From Neostapfia colusana (lineage: Eukaryota; Streptophyta; Magnoliopsida; Poales; Poaceae), in the NCBI GenBank assembly GCA_030760725.1, contig JASWHV010000012.1:50189652-50253651 (forward strand): a stretch of DNA of 64,000 nt, given 5' to 3'. Numbering within the stretch: position 1 is the stretch's first letter; each line of letters opens with the position of its first letter. The translations under genes were made by a program, and so were the position numbers. Positions 21,369 through 33,988 of the stretch are shown here, piece after piece. Under the pieces are notes generated by a model that saw only the letters and a program-made list of their open reading frames with translations, did not search any database and had not been told where the DNA came from.

Positions 21369-22478
21369 CATAAGATGTTTTTTTGTAAAAATGTAACTTG
21401 ATTTATAAAAAAGGCAGTTTGGTCATTTATATGGCCTAAAAATAAGAAAAGAAATAAAAAAATTTAATTAGGCCATAATTCTATTATAACAGTGCGTCAA
21501 TGCTGAAAGTTCTATTCTATCAAAACCCATCGTAATAGTTCTATTTCGCCGAAGCCACATGAAAGGAGTTCTATAATAGCAATTTTCTTTGTAGCCGTAT
21601 AATCTAAGATGGAGGAGGGAGGTGGTACCGTTTGAACTCACTATCTGGCAATGCTGGTGCTCGACACGACAATGACGAAGAGAACAAGAGGCAACAACTT
21701 TGTCATTAGCTGTCCAAACTCGGATACATGCTATTTTGCTAGCTCCGGAGTTTGAATTAGACATGCTCCCATTCTCGGGGTCGGGGAGATCTTTCAGGGA
21801 GCATGTGCGTTGATTAGAGTTAAGTGTTAACATGCATTTGGATGGAGGAGATTCAGAAGGAGTTTAAAACTATCTGAGATTTGTTTCGTGGATCTACACA
21901 AGGACCTAGATAGTGAGCATGGGTATGGACTAGGGGTTTGGGTAACTAATAGAGCAAGATTATACTCCACCGTTTATAATAAACTATGCACAAACTCTCT
22001 ACTAATAAACTAAGATTGTACTCCCTAGTGTGCTCCCTTTCTCATCTCCCATGACAAGCCACCTACGAGCATATGGTTTGGGGGTAATTATTGGAGGTGA
22101 ACAATAGTTTAGACGTCAGGCTTGAAAATTCCCTTGTTTGTTTTGTGCCAAAATGATTTAGATGCATGAAATGAGGAATGGGAGTTGATGATGAACTCTC
22201 AACAATCTCTTCTCCGGGTTGCGGACACTTCAATGAGTGCCATTTTTCTTAATTCCCTTGGAGGATTTCTTTTTCATTTAGTGTTCAATTTTATACAAGC
22301 ACAGAGTTATGAATTATTAAATCAGATCTAGCAATCACATAACCCAACAAAAGTTGCACCACATCTGTCGGATCATAAGAAATTCATCCTGCCAACAACT
22401 CTTGGTGGAAACCAAAGAAAATGTTTTGATTGTCGAGTGGAATTCACATACTTTGGTTCTACAGATCATCAAGCATAC
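21369..22478. other. unassigned DNA between A2 and the DUF295-like relic
   Basis: No LTR end, pol, gag or RNA gene is recognisable. The first 100 bp are AT-rich and may still belong to A2. Four copies of TTCTAT at 21479, 21510, 21539 and 21569 give a weak 30-bp periodicity. A 121-codon minus-strand frame (21468-21833) has no family resemblance I can name. This is the best candidate for non-transposon sequence in the window. Confidence 0.4.
21478..21590. repeat. weak 30-bp repeat with AGTTCTAT cores
   Basis: Four copies of TTCTAT at spacings of 31, 29 and 30 bp; bases between them are not conserved. Confidence 0.4.
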
Positions 22479-22780
22479 TCATAAACTGCTGCTTGCCATG
22501 ACAGATCCAGGCACCAAAGGCGTGATCACCTCATATCTCATGATGTACATGCCAGAGTCAGCGAGATGATCCACACAGGGACCTAGATACTCTGTGAGAT
22601 GGATTGTCGAAAACCCTGTGCATGAAGTAGATGCAATCATCTTCAATTCCGCCCAGACAATTGCTAGCGAGTACTGACTTGGAGCACTCTGAACCGGGGA
22701 AGATCGCCTGGCCACCCAGGCTATCCAGGGCCATGGTAACTGGTGTTTTCAGGAGCCTCAGCCCTCAGGTGCTTTGGCAA
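22479..22780 (-). pseudogene. probable DUF295-type host gene relic, 3' end
   Basis: On the minus strand one frame reads LDSLGGQAIFPGSE, then an IEDDCIYFMHRVFDNPS block. A shifted frame continues with EYLGPCVDHLADSGMY and MRYEVITPL to a stop at 22479. The pattern of a glycine-rich LGG-A-F-G start, a CIYF block and a short ITPL end resembles the C-terminal part of plant DUF295 proteins, a large grass family often joined to F-boxes. At least one frameshift separates the parts, and no upstream exons or F-box are visible. The family call is from memory of the motif pattern and needs a profile search. Confidence 0.45.
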
Positions 22781-22951
22781 TCTGGAATATCAGTTGAGGC
22801 TGGAGGAGACTTCCACTGTGTCTAGGAATTGAGAGGGGGAGCAAGAGTAGAGCATGGGATGAGGCTTGACTCGAAGAGGAAGATCGCAAATTGTTATTTT
22901 TTCCTTCCAGACTCTGGTAAGGTGGAACCACTAACGAATGGTTTTTACAGT

Positions 22952-24616
22952 ATCAACGGAACGCTACGATCGTCAACAAGGTGGATGAGTTAGAGCTCGC
23001 CAAAGACATTTGGGACACCCTCAACATCGCACATGAAGGAAAATCGATCCGTGAGGGAAGCCAGGATCGAGATGATCGAAGGAGAGCTTGGAAGGTTCGC
23101 CATGGAAGAAGGTGAAACACCTCAAGAGATGTACAACCGGCTCAAGACTCTCATCAACAAGAGTCAGGCGTACGGATGCAAAAAATGAAATGATCATGAG
23201 GTGGTCAAGAGGATGATAAGAGCTTTCATGCCTCGCAATGTGACCCTATGCACTTTGATCCGGGAAAGTCCAAACTTCCACATGATGACTCCGGATGAAG
23301 TGCTAGGGAAGATCATCAACCACGAGATGATGGAGAAGGAAGCCCAACACGTCAACGACCTAGCAAAGATCACCTCATCCAAGAAGAAGGGCATTGCTCT
23401 CGAGGCCACATCCAAGTCCAAGGGAAAAGAAATGCAAATCACAAGTGATTATGAAGAGAGTGATGATGAGAGCACGAACATGGATGATGAAGAAATGGCC
23501 TTCTTCATCAAAAGATTCAAAAGGATGATGAGGAGAAGAAAAAGCCATCACTATGAGAACAACAGAAAGGACAAGGGCAAGTATAGAACAAAGAAGACTT
23601 GCTACAACTATGGCAAATACGGGAATTTCATTGTGAATTGCCCCCATAGCAAGGAAGATTACAAGAGGAAGAAGAAGGATGGAATGACTCAAGACAAGAA
23701 GATCTTCAAGACGAAGAAGGCTTATGGACAAGCTCACATTGGAGAAGAGTGGGACTCAAACGAAGAGTCCTCTTCCGAAGATGAAGAAAAGGTGGCAGCC
23801 ATCGCCATCAAGAGGCCAACCATGAAGAAATAACTTTTGCCAAACAAGAGTGATTGGAAGAGCCCAAGCCACACATGCCTCATGGCAAAGGAAGGAAGGC
23901 GTAAGGTAACATCTAAACCCAAGTTACGTATTGTTGATGATGATGATGACTTCGATAGTAGTAGTGGAAATGAATTCATGTTTAAGGGCTTAAACAAAAA
24001 TACTATAGTTAAAATGCAAATGCTATCGGATGAAATATTTGAAAAGGAAGAGCTTCTCGATCAACAAGAAGAATTTCTTATCCTTGAAAAGGAAAGAGAC
24101 CTTCAGATTGAGAAGCTCCTTGAACTTGAGAGAGAGAAGAGTAGAGCACTTCAAAGTGAACTTGCCTTGAGCAAGGAAACTTGTGTTGAACTTAAGAGTA
24201 CAAATGTAGTACTTCAAGATGAACTTGTGAGTTTGACCAAAACTCACAAGAATCTTGAAGCACAATTCAACTCACTTGACAAGTGTCTCATCTACTTCAT
24301 CCTCCAAGAACTCCTCCTCAACAAATATGGAGTCCAACACTAAAATTTGCAAATGTGTTAATCTTGTTCCAAACTTGAAAAATGAGTTTCAAGAGGCACA
24401 AAGAAAGAATACACACAAAAGTGGCATCTTTGATAAGGAGAAGATCAAATATGCACGTAGTGCATACTCGATCACAATATCTCCTCTTATTAAAGATGGA
24501 CTTGGTTATACTAGGGGAGGAAAGCAAAATGCTAGAATCCTCAAGAATAACAACAAGTGTGTAGCTTTTGTCAAAGAGAACTCAAGTCAAGTCAAGAACA
24601 ACAACCTCGCATCTAC
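22952..24616 (+). pseudogene. copia gag fragment E (Sirevirus-like)
   Basis: The frame starts mid-domain with a VDELELAKDIWDTL block typical of the copia gag N-domain and continues through basic and acidic segments to a zinc-knuckle relic, a SHTCLMAKE block and a long glutamate/lysine coiled coil. It has a frameshift near 23045, a TGA at 23186-23188 and a TAA at 23831-23833. The knuckle reads CYNYGKYGNFIVNC, so the second Cys and the His are lost. F gag at 56380-57698 is the same family, inverted. The left end joins unassigned DNA without an LTR, and the right end is cut by B2. Confidence 0.85.
24612..24616. repeat. left target-site copy of B2
   Basis: TCTAC precedes the B2 LTR end. The partner copy is not in the window because the 5' end of B2 is lost. 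Confidence 0.45.
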
Positions 24617-24951
24617 TGTGACACCCGGTTCCATAAATAGAACCAAGTGAATGCATATGTATGCCCAGAATGTTCATCACACATACACATGTAATCCACA
24701 AACTGAATATATAATATAACTATGAATAAATAGTGTTTAAGTACTTTATTAAAATGGCTCAAAGTCTCACTCATGAATTTCTAACTTATTCTTGCAGCAG
24801 AAGACTCTAACGACAGCAGAAATAACTAAACAGCAGGCTCCAATCTTCATCTCCACAGGTATGTTGACAGTAGTTCGCACACCTAATACTCCACATGGTA
24901 CTTGAAGTACTCATATCCTGTAGCCGATGTTTATGTGGTAATGCAAGGGTG

Positions 24952-25376
24952 CGTACATGTCGTACTCAGCAAGTGCGGGAAAAGTATGACATGTAGCTTT
25001 CAACAAGGTATGGAATAAAAAGGCTCATTGCAGCAAGCAAATTTTATTTCACAAACATGGTAAAAACAGCAACTAAGTCTAGATGAATTAAATCCCAATA
25101 TAACCAAGTAATCAGCAACATTCTTTCATCATAATTCACCATTTATCAAGTCTCAACCAGTCAATAATTTTTCTCAAGTTCATCTCATACTCATAAACAT
25201 TCATAACCATCTCATATTCATATAACCGAAGCCAAACTTATTTTCATGACTCAAAACAGTCCCAAAACCAATCCCAATGACCATACCATAACCATACCGA
25301 ATATCAATCCCAAGTTTTCCCTCTAATCATGTGAGTTGGCCAGGTGCTTGTGACCGAAGCGCGGCTATCATGATAG
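24952..25376 (-). other. conserved structured segment of the B2 LTR
   Basis: Palindrome at 25365-25376 and hairpin at 24952-24970, in the same order as in B1 on the element's own strand. Confidence 0.65.
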
Positions 25377-26830
25377 TTTTACACTCTGCAGAGGTGGCAC
25401 CACTTTACCCACAAGTTCGTGATTTTGTCACCCGTCGGCGACTGCAGAACCTCTATTATACCAGTACACAACCGTTGGTGTATGGCCAAGAGATCACAAA
25501 ATAGCCTTTACAAAGGGGCTACTAGATGTATGGACTCACTGAGATTTCACCCACGGGCCCCCTCTTGTGCCATACAGTTCCCAGGGCAGTCCTCCTCGAC
25601 TCCCATTCCCCACGCCATCCACAGTCATAACAAGCTAGCAACACACCTAATTAATCAGCTAAGCCGCACCCATATTTGGCCTTGTGGTGGCACAGTTTTC
25701 CTGGATGTGCTGGCATGAACCGGTCCTTAGATCTACGGCAAGTAAACCACCATCTCATTCAGCGACATCCATGAACCAAGCTTGCCTAGATCACCCCGAT
25801 TCCATTCCAATTAACATCATAAAGTTCTCATCATCATTATTCATATGAGCGCAGTAGCTAATCATGTTTTATTTCAGCTTCCCGTATCCCGTAAGTTAAG
25901 CGAATCAAAAAGGAAAAACGACCATACCCGACTCATCAACTTTTCCGGTGACAAGGATGGTTAACAAAACTAGTAAACTCCTATAAAAGGGTGTCCCATC
26001 AAGTTGACTCAAGCATACACGTTTTCGCAAACAAAACAGCTTCAAAACATGGGATCAATATGGTCAAGGGCACTTGCCTTGCTCCCGTGGTTCTTGTTGT
26101 TCGAGCGTCTCGAAGTCTTGGTGCTGAAGTTCCTCGTAGATGGCCTCTTGAGCTTGTTCTTCTACCCACGATCACGCACATACAAAATTTACAGCAATCA
26201 ATCATCATGCACAAACTTTACTCAAGATGCAATTGGGTAGATGAATGTAAATCCTATAGTGCAGTTTTATTAATCCAGTGTGTACGTGTTCTTGCATGTT
26301 TTAATGGGCTTTCATGGGGTTTAATGATGAACAAGGGTGTAGGGATCATGTGTGGACGTGGTGATGATCTTGACTCAAGATCTAGATCAATTCCACCGTC
26401 AAAAATCGATCAAAACGCGATTTGTCCACACGAAAAAGTTTCTGTTCAAAAGGGGCGAAGAAAATGGATGCGTAGAAACAGCGGCGAGTCGTAAGATGGG
26501 TAATGGGGACCTACCTCACTTCCTTTTGGTGGCAGGGCCTTCCTTCAAGCAATGGCAGCAGTGAGGAATTTTTCTATGGAAGATTAGGGTAGGACAGATC
26601 GTCGGTTCTTTTCTGGCGATGGCGAGGCGTGACGGGGCTCGTCGGCGGGTCTCGACGGCGGGGCTCGACGGCGGGGCTAATCGGCGGGGCTCGTCGGCAG
26701 GGCTCACCGGCAACCGAACTCCGGCGAGGGGGGTGCCAACTCGGCGAGTTAGGGGGGAGGGGTGGGCAAGTCGCCGACTTGGGAGGGGGGAAGAGGAGGG
26801 GGGCTGCGGCCAAAAGGGGGGTTCGGGTTC

Positions 26831-26838
26831 TATTTATA
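26831..26838 (-). promoter_or_regulatory. TATA box of the B2 LTR
   Basis: TATAAATA on the minus strand, about 563 bp into the LTR, after the minisatellite. Confidence 0.65.
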
Positions 26839-27030
26839 AAGGGGGGGAGAGGGAGGAATCCTACTCCAATTGGAACTCAATCTTAACAAACTTATCCCCT
26901 TTTGATTTGGTGCGGCAGCAATGGGGATGAAATTCCCCAAATGTGGGGAAAATTCCCCTTTTGGGGGGAATTGGGAATTTTGGGGAAAATTTTGGGGAAA
27001 TTGGAAATGGCTCATTTCAGCTATCTTTTT

Positions 27031-27335
27031 CCCATTCCTCACCATTTCTATGTCTCATTCTCCATTTATACATCCCCCTCTCCATTTCTATGTCCCATTC
27101 TCCATTTCTACATTCCCCTCTCCATTTCTATGTCCCATTCTCCATTTCTATGCTCCATTCTCCATTTCTATATGCCCTTCTCCATTTCTATGATTCTTTC
27201 TCCATTTCCATGGTTTCTTCCTCCATTTCTATGGTTCTATCTCCATTTCCATGGTTCCTTCCTCCATGTCTATGGTTCTTTCTCCGTTTCTATAGTTCTT
27301 TCTCTATTTCTATAGTTCTTTCTTCATTTCTACTT
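27031..27335. repeat. 20-bp minisatellite in U3 of the B2 LTR, about 15 units
   Basis: Same unit as in B1, here seen as its pyrimidine-rich complement (CTCCATTTCTA). Fewer units than in B1. Long plus-strand frames of Phe, Ser, Pro and Ile here are products of the repeat. Confidence 0.88.
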
Positions 27336-27401
27336 CTTTTACAATGTTTCTCTACATGAAAAATGTATGCAATGCATGTAAATAAATTTGAGGGTGCTAC
27401 A

Positions 27402-27422
27402 AACCTACCCACCTTAAACTGA
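27402..27422 (-). other. polypurine tract of B2
   Basis: TTTAAGGTGGGTAGGTT on the minus strand; one T interrupts the G-run, unlike B1. Confidence 0.75.
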
Positions 27423-27423
27423 A

Positions 27424-30345
27424 TCTCGCCCTCGAGATTCGATAGAGTAGAGAATAGATGAGGGAATTCTTCCTTGAGGTCGTCCTCATGCTCCCATGTA
27501 GTTTCGGTTTCCGTGTGATGGCTCCACTGTACCTTGCACAAACGGATCACTTTGTTCCCCGTGACCCTTTCCTTCACGTCCAAAATTTTGACGGGGTGCT
27601 CCGTGTAGGTCAGATCCTCTTGAAGCTCGAGCTCATCCATCGGTACTTGTTCTTCCGGTACTCTTAAGCACTTCTTGAGTTGGTATACGTGAAACACGTC
27701 GTGCACGTCGGAGAGGTGCGTTGGCAGCTCTAGTTGATAGGCTACTTCTCCTCGCTTGTCCAAAATCTTGAATGGCCCGATGTAGCGAGGTGCTAACTTG
27801 CCCTTGACGTTGAACCGTCGTTGGCCTCGGATAGGCGACACCTTAAGATACACGAAGTCTCCCACTTCGAAGGTCAATTTTCTTCGCCTATTGTCCGCAT
27901 AACCTTTTTGTCGTGACTGAGCAGCCTTCAAGTTTTCTCGTATCGTTTGGACTTGCTTCTCAGCGTCTTGCAGCACTTCGGGTCCAAACACTTGACTCTC
28001 TCCGGTCTCATTCCAGAACAGCGGTGTTCTACATCGTCTACCATACAATGCTTCGAAAGGTGACATCTTCAAGCTGGCTTGGTAGCTGTTGTTGTATGAG
28101 AATTCAGCATACGGCAAGATCCTATCCCAACTACGCCCATGTTTCAAGGCGCAAGCTCTCAACATGCCTTCCAAAATTTGATTTGTCCTCTCAGTTTGCC
28201 CGTCGGTTTGCGGGTGATAAGCAGAGCTGAAATTCAGTCGTGGACCCATGGCTTCATGCATCTTCTTCCAAAACCTAGAGGTAAATTGAGAACCTCGATC
28301 TGAAACTATCCTCTTCGGAACTCCATGGAAACACAGGATTTGTTCCATATACAGCTCGGCTAGTTCTGCAATGTGGTACGTGGTCCTAACAGGAAGGAAA
28401 TGGGCTGTTTTCGTCAATCGGTCCACAATAACCTAAATGGAGTCGTAACCAGACCGAGTACGTGGCAATCCGACAATGAAATCCATGCTGATGTCTTCCC
28501 ACTTCCACTCGGGTACTTTCAATGGCTGTAACAGTCCAGCGGGTCTTTGATGTTCGGCCTTCACCCGTTGGCACGTGTCGCATAAGGCAACATATTCAGC
28601 TATATCCCTTTTCATACCATCCCACCAATAGCAAGTTTTTAGGTCCTTGTACATATTTGTACAGCCGGGATGTATGGAATAAGGTGAGTCATGTGCCTCC
28701 TTCAATATCGTGTCACGGATGTGCTTCGCGTTAGGCTCACATATCCTTTTCCCTAACCAAAGCATGCCTTTCTCGTCTTCCTTGAAATCCTTTTCTATGC
28801 CTTGTCGGATTCTTTCCTTGATTTCCTTAATTTCCTCATCCGTTGCTTGGCCATCTCGTATCTCTTGTTCCAGCTAGGAGTTCAGTTCTATCACCTCCAT
28901 CTCGTTCAAGAACACGAGATGCAACCGTTCGAACTCCTTGCGCAGCTCGGGTGGCAGCTCCCTAACCGTGAGTTGATGACATGCTTCTTTTCGGCTCAAC
29001 GCATCAGCTACTACATTGGCCTTTCCGGGGTGATAGTTGATTCTGACATCATAATCCTTGATGAGTTCCAACCATCGACTTTGCCTCAAATTCAGATCCT
29101 TTGCGTGAATATGTACTTGAGGCTTTTGTGATCCGTATAGATCTCATATCGGTGGCCAAGGATATAATGCCTCCAAATCTTCAAGGCATGTACTACAGCT
29201 GCAAGTTCCAAGTCATGTGCGGGGTAATTCAGCTCATGTTTCTTTAGTTGTCTCGATGCATAGGCTACCACTTGTCCTTCTTGCATGAGCACACATCCAA
29301 GCACTTGTCTTGGTGCGTCACAATATATGTCAAAACTCTTGCTCACGTCCGGCAATACCAAAACCGGCGTTGTGGTTAGTCTTTTCTTGAGCTCCTCAAA
29401 GCTTTCTTGGCACACTGGTGTCCACTGAAATGCTTTTCCCTTCATTAGCAATTCAGTCATAGGCTTCACTATTTTGGAGAAATCCTTGATGAACCGGCGG
29501 TAGTATCCAGCCATCCCAAGGAAACTCCAAATATCTCTCACATTCTGCGGTTGGTTCCACTTTAAAACATCTCCCACTTTTCCGGGATCAACCGATACTC
29601 CTCCCTTGAAGATGATGTGGCCTAGGAATGATATCTCCTTTAGCCAAAATTGACACTTGCTGAACTTGGCATACAATTGATGCTCTCGCAGTTTCTGCAA
29701 CGTCAATGTCAAGTGTTCTTGATGATCTTCCTCGCTTTTCGAATACACCATGATATCGTCGATGAAAACCACGACGAACTTGTCCAAGTATTCCATGAAG
29801 ACCTTATTCATGAGGTACATAAAGTATGTGGGTGCATTCGTTAATCCAAAAGACATAACGGTATATTCATACGAACCGTACGGTGTTCGAAATGCAGTCT
29901 TGGGTATGTCGGAGGGCTTAATCTTCAGCTGGAAGTATCCCGACCGAAGATCAATTCTGGAGAAAATTTGGGCACCTTTCATTTGGTCGAACAGGTCCTG
30001 TATACGGGGCAGCGGATATTTATTTTTGATCGTCACCTCATTGAGAGACCTATAATCCACACATATCCTTTGGGTCCCATTCTTCTTGTCTATGAAGAGC
30101 ACGGGGGCTCCCCATGGTGACGAGCTTGGGCGTATAAAACCCTTTTCTAGCTGCTCCTGAATTTGCTTCTTAAGCTCGATTAGTTCATTAGCGGGCATCC
30201 TATACGGCCTTTTCACTATAGGTGCAGTTCCAGGTACTAAATCAATGGCAAATTCAATGTCCCGGTAAGGTGGCATACCTGGAAGTTCTTCCGGGAACAT
30301 ATCTGAAAATTCTTGAACCACCGGAATGCTTTCCAATTTGCTTCT
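27424..30345 (-). pseudogene. gypsy pol of B2: RT, RNase H, integrase, chromodomain
   Basis: RT has IFSRIDLRSGYFQL and VVVFIDDIMVYS, RNase H has YTDHKSLKYIF, and integrase has an HHCC finger, a DD-E core and a chromodomain ending EDDLKEEFPHLF. Breaks: frameshift near 30338 at the protease-RT border, frameshift near 29100, a TAG near 28876 and a TAG near 28433 (a tryptophan codon in related copies). The chromodomain frame again lacks a stop before the polypurine tract and runs into the LTR. Catalytic residues are otherwise kept, and the copy has fewer breaks than B1. Confidence 0.9.
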
Positions 30346-31627
30346 TTGACGTGGTTCAACGCTGCCTTCTCGGTTACCGGTTGGGCTGACTTGAACTCAA
30401 TACGAGTACCGTGCTCATTTGTCAACTGCACACTCCTCTCAGCATATTGAATCACTCCGTTGTGCTTGCTTAACCAATCCATTCCAAGTATTATATCGAT
30501 CCCTTGGGAATCCAAGACAATAAGTTTGGCAAGAATGTCTACCCCCCTTATTTTAAGGTTTACTTTTTCACATACTATATTAGTCCTCATCTCTCCACCG
30601 GGAGAATTAACCAACATAGTGTGTTTCATGTGTGATATGGGCAGATTATACTTGGAAATATACTTGGATGATATGAATGAATGCGATGCTCCGGAATCAA
30701 ATAAAACAGTGGCTGGGTTGGAGTTGGCAAGGAACATACCAATCACGATGTCCTCAGCTTGTTGTGCTTCCTCTGCAGAGACATGATTCACATTGCCACG
30801 AGCGTAGTTCTGCTGCCCACGGTTACCTTGCGTAGCTCCTCCATTAGGCCGTGGGTTCAGTTTTGGTGCGTTGCTCGGCTGTCCAAGGCCTTTCTTCAGG
30901 CACTGACTTGCAAAGTGTCCCGCCTCTCCGCATGAAAAACATGCTTTGCTGCCCATAACAGCAGGAATGTTGGGGCGAGGCTGATTTTGAGCATAGGCGC
31001 CCATGGTGGGACGGGGCGCAGGAGGCAAAGGCATACGAGGTGCTTGTATAACAGGACATTGCTGCGGTGGCTGATTAGGGCGAGGTGGATTTGCAGGGCG
31101 GAAAGTAGAAGCGGATGAGCCATATTGTGGTGCAGCTGGTGGCATGAAACGGGGACGTACATTGCTCCCTTGTGGCTGTCCTTGGTATGACATCTTCCAC
31201 TTGCCCTCTTGCTCGATCTCATGGGTCTTGCTCTCAACCGCTATAGCTTTGTCAACAAGCTTCTGGAAGTTTGCATAATCATTATTGAGCAGTTGAACAT
31301 GGATCTCATTGTTCAATCCTCTCATGAACAGGTATTGCTTTCTTTGATCCGAGTTGACATCTTCTGAAGCATACCTTGACAGCTGCGTAAACTTGTTGAG
31401 GTACTCATTCACGCTCTTCCTTCCTTGGCGGAGACCTTCAAACTATTGCCTTTTAAGCATCATGACTCCAGCAGTGACGTAATGAGAGCGGAAACTCTCC
31501 TTGAATTCAGCCTAAGTGATAGTCTCCTGGTTGACATGAGCATTACAAAGAGAGTTCCACCAGTCAGTGGCTGCTCCCATAAGTTGGTGCCATGCGAAGA
31601 GAACTTTCTCCCGATCATTGCACTGAA
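30338..31627 (-). pseudogene. gag C-terminal part and protease of B2
   Basis: Contains the end of the gag capsid region (REKVLFAWHQLMGAATDWW), a proline/glutamine-rich linker, one intact zinc knuckle CFSCGEAGHFASQC and the protease with the active-site block VLFDSGASHSFIS. Two stops lie between 31412 and 31515. The right end is cut by solo LTR Bs, and the frame resumes at 34145. This part is absent from B1. Confidence 0.88.
31623..31627. repeat. left target duplication of solo LTR Bs
   Basis: CTGAA, identical to 34145-34149. Confidence 0.85.
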
Positions 31628-31970
31628 TGTGACGCCCCTGTTCCGAGAAAATCTCGGAACCGGACTGATGCATATGTGTGCCCAGGATGTTCATCACACA
31701 TACACATGTAATCCACAAACTGAATTCGGAATAATACCATGAATAATAGGGTTTTATTACAATGTCTCATGAGTCTCTAACTCATTCTAGCAGCGGAAGT
31801 CTTATTCTAGCAGAAGAAGTCTTCTAAACTATTGAGGAAGCAACTAAGCAGCAGCAGTGGCTCCATCTCCTACTCCACAGGCAAGTTGACGGTAGATCAC
31901 ACGCCTAGTACTCCACATGCTCTTCGAAGTACTCCTCTCCTGTTGCTGATGATGTATGATAATGCAAGGG

Positions 31971-32505
31971 TGAGTACATTTCATACTCAGCAAGTGCGGG
32001 AAGTATGACATGTAGCTTACAACAAGGTAGGTATAAAAAGGCTCATTGCATAAAGCAAAGTTTATTTCACAAAACATGATAAAAACAGCAACTAGCTTTA
32101 AGTGAATTCAATCCCAACATGTATCCAATTTAAACATCAACATACCTCCATCATGTTTCACCTCTTTCCATGTCTCATCCAGACATTTATCTTTCTCATC
32201 TTTCATCTCATGCTCATGAATACCATCTCATATTCATGACCATCACATCTCATATTCAATTCCATCTCAATCCGAGACCAATGCTCATTGCCATGACTCA
32301 ACAGTCACGAAACCAATCTCATTACCAGGACTCAACAGTCCTAAAACCAAATCCAAAAGACCATACCAATAACCAAAACCAATAACCATCCCATCTAATC
32401 ATGTGAGTTGGCAAGACCATACCAATAACCAAAACCAATAACCATCCCATCTAATCATGTGAGTTGGCCAGGCGCTTGTGACCGAAAGCACGACTATCAT
32501 GATAG
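31971..32505 (-). other. conserved structured segment of LTR Bs
   Basis: Palindrome CTATCATGATAG at 32494-32505. Hairpin TGAGTAC-ATTTC-ATACTCA at 31971-31989 has one position that would pair as U-G on the element's RNA strand. Confidence 0.65.
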
Positions 32506-33710
32506 TTTTACACTCTGTAGAGTTTGCACCACTTTACCCACAAGTTTGTGATTTTGTCACCCGTCCGTGACTGCAGAACCTCCATTATACCAGTACACAA
32601 CCGTCGGTGTATGGTCCAGAGATTACAAAATAGCCTTTACAAAGGGTCTACTAGATGTATGGACTCACTAAGGTTTCACCAGTAGGCTCGAATCACCATT
32701 CTCCCACCTACGGACCCCCTCTTGTGCCATGCAGTTCCCAGGGCAGTCCTCTCTCGACTCCCATTCCCCGCGCCTTCCACGGTCCATAACAATCTAGCAA
32801 CTTACCTAATTAGTCAGCTAAGCCGCACCCATATTTAGCCTTTTGGTGGCACTGTTTTTCCTGGCATGGCTGGCATAAACCGGTCCTTAGATCTATGGCA
32901 AGTAAACCACCATCTCATTCTACCACTTCCACGAACCAAGCTTGCCTAGATCTCCCCCAATTCATGTTCATTATCAACATCAAGTTCATATTATCATTGT
33001 TCATATGAGTGCAGATGCTAGACACATCCTATCTCGCTTCCCATATCCCGCGGACTCAGCGAAGCAAAAAGCAAAATGACCATACCAGACTCATCAACTT
33101 TCCCGGCGACAAGGGTGGTTAACAAAACTAGTAAACTCCTATAAAAGGTTTTTTCCCATCAAGTTCACTCAAGCATACAAAGTTTTCGCAAACAAAACAG
33201 TTTCAAAACATGGGATCAATATGGTCAAGGGGCACTTGCCTTGTTCCTGTGGCTTCTGTTGCTCTGGGATCTCGAAGTCTGGGTGTTGTAGTCCTTCGTA
33301 GATAGCTCCCCGAGCTTGCCCTTCTACTTACAATCACGCACATACAAAATTTGCAGCGATCAAACATCATGCACAATCCTTATCCAAGATGCAATGGTGC
33401 ATATGCATGCTACTCCTATGGTGCATGTTTTAAGGGGTTTTACTATGAACAAAGGTGTACAGATCAAATGTGGACGGGTGATGATCTTGACTCTAGATCA
33501 AACCGATCAACACGTGATCTGTCCACCTGAAAGAGCTTCTGTTCGAAGGGATCGAAGAGAACAGATGCAAAGAAACCGTGATGACGTCGTAAGGGGGTAA
33601 TGGAGACCTACCTTACGTCCTTCGGGGCCTTCCTCCTAGCAATGGCAGCAGGTCAACTCATCGGCTCTCCTCCGGCAAATGTGTCGGGCTCATCGGCGGT
33701 CTCCGAGGGT

Positions 33711-33988
33711 GACACGTGTCCAGTAGTGTCGGACCTCTCGGAGGTGAGCTCCGAGGGTGACACGTGTCCAACAGGGCCGGACCTCTCGGAGATGAGCTTC
33801 GAGAGCGACACGTGTCCCATGGGTTGGATCTCCCGCTTCTCCGCAGAGGCTAGCTCCGGGGGCAACACGTGTCCCACGGGGTCGGACCTCACCCCTTTCA
33901 CAGAGGCAAGCTCCGAGCCTGCCACATAGCCAGCAGCGGCGGACCTCTCCCCCTCCGCGGGTATTAGATCCGAAGGGGCCACGTGGCC
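33711..33988. promoter_or_regulatory. array of CACGTG boxes in U3 of LTR Bs
   Basis: GACACGTGTC at 33711, 33759 and 33807, ACACGTGT at 33865, and the palindrome GGCCACGTGGCC at 33977-33988. The first three lie exactly 48 bp apart in a diverged repeat with GGACCTCTCGGAG. CACGTG is the G-box core bound by plant bZIP and bHLH factors; binding here is inferred. Confidence 0.7.

Larger units (their letters stand above)
24617..27401 (-). repeat. 3' LTR of B2 (2785 bp)
   Basis: Starts TGTAGCACCC on the minus strand after the polypurine tract and ends GGGTGTCACA. TATA box at 26831-26838 (minus). The palindrome CTATCATGATAG at 25365-25376 is perfect. The hairpin at 24952-24970 has one mismatch. The U3 array is of the B1 type. 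Confidence 0.9.
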
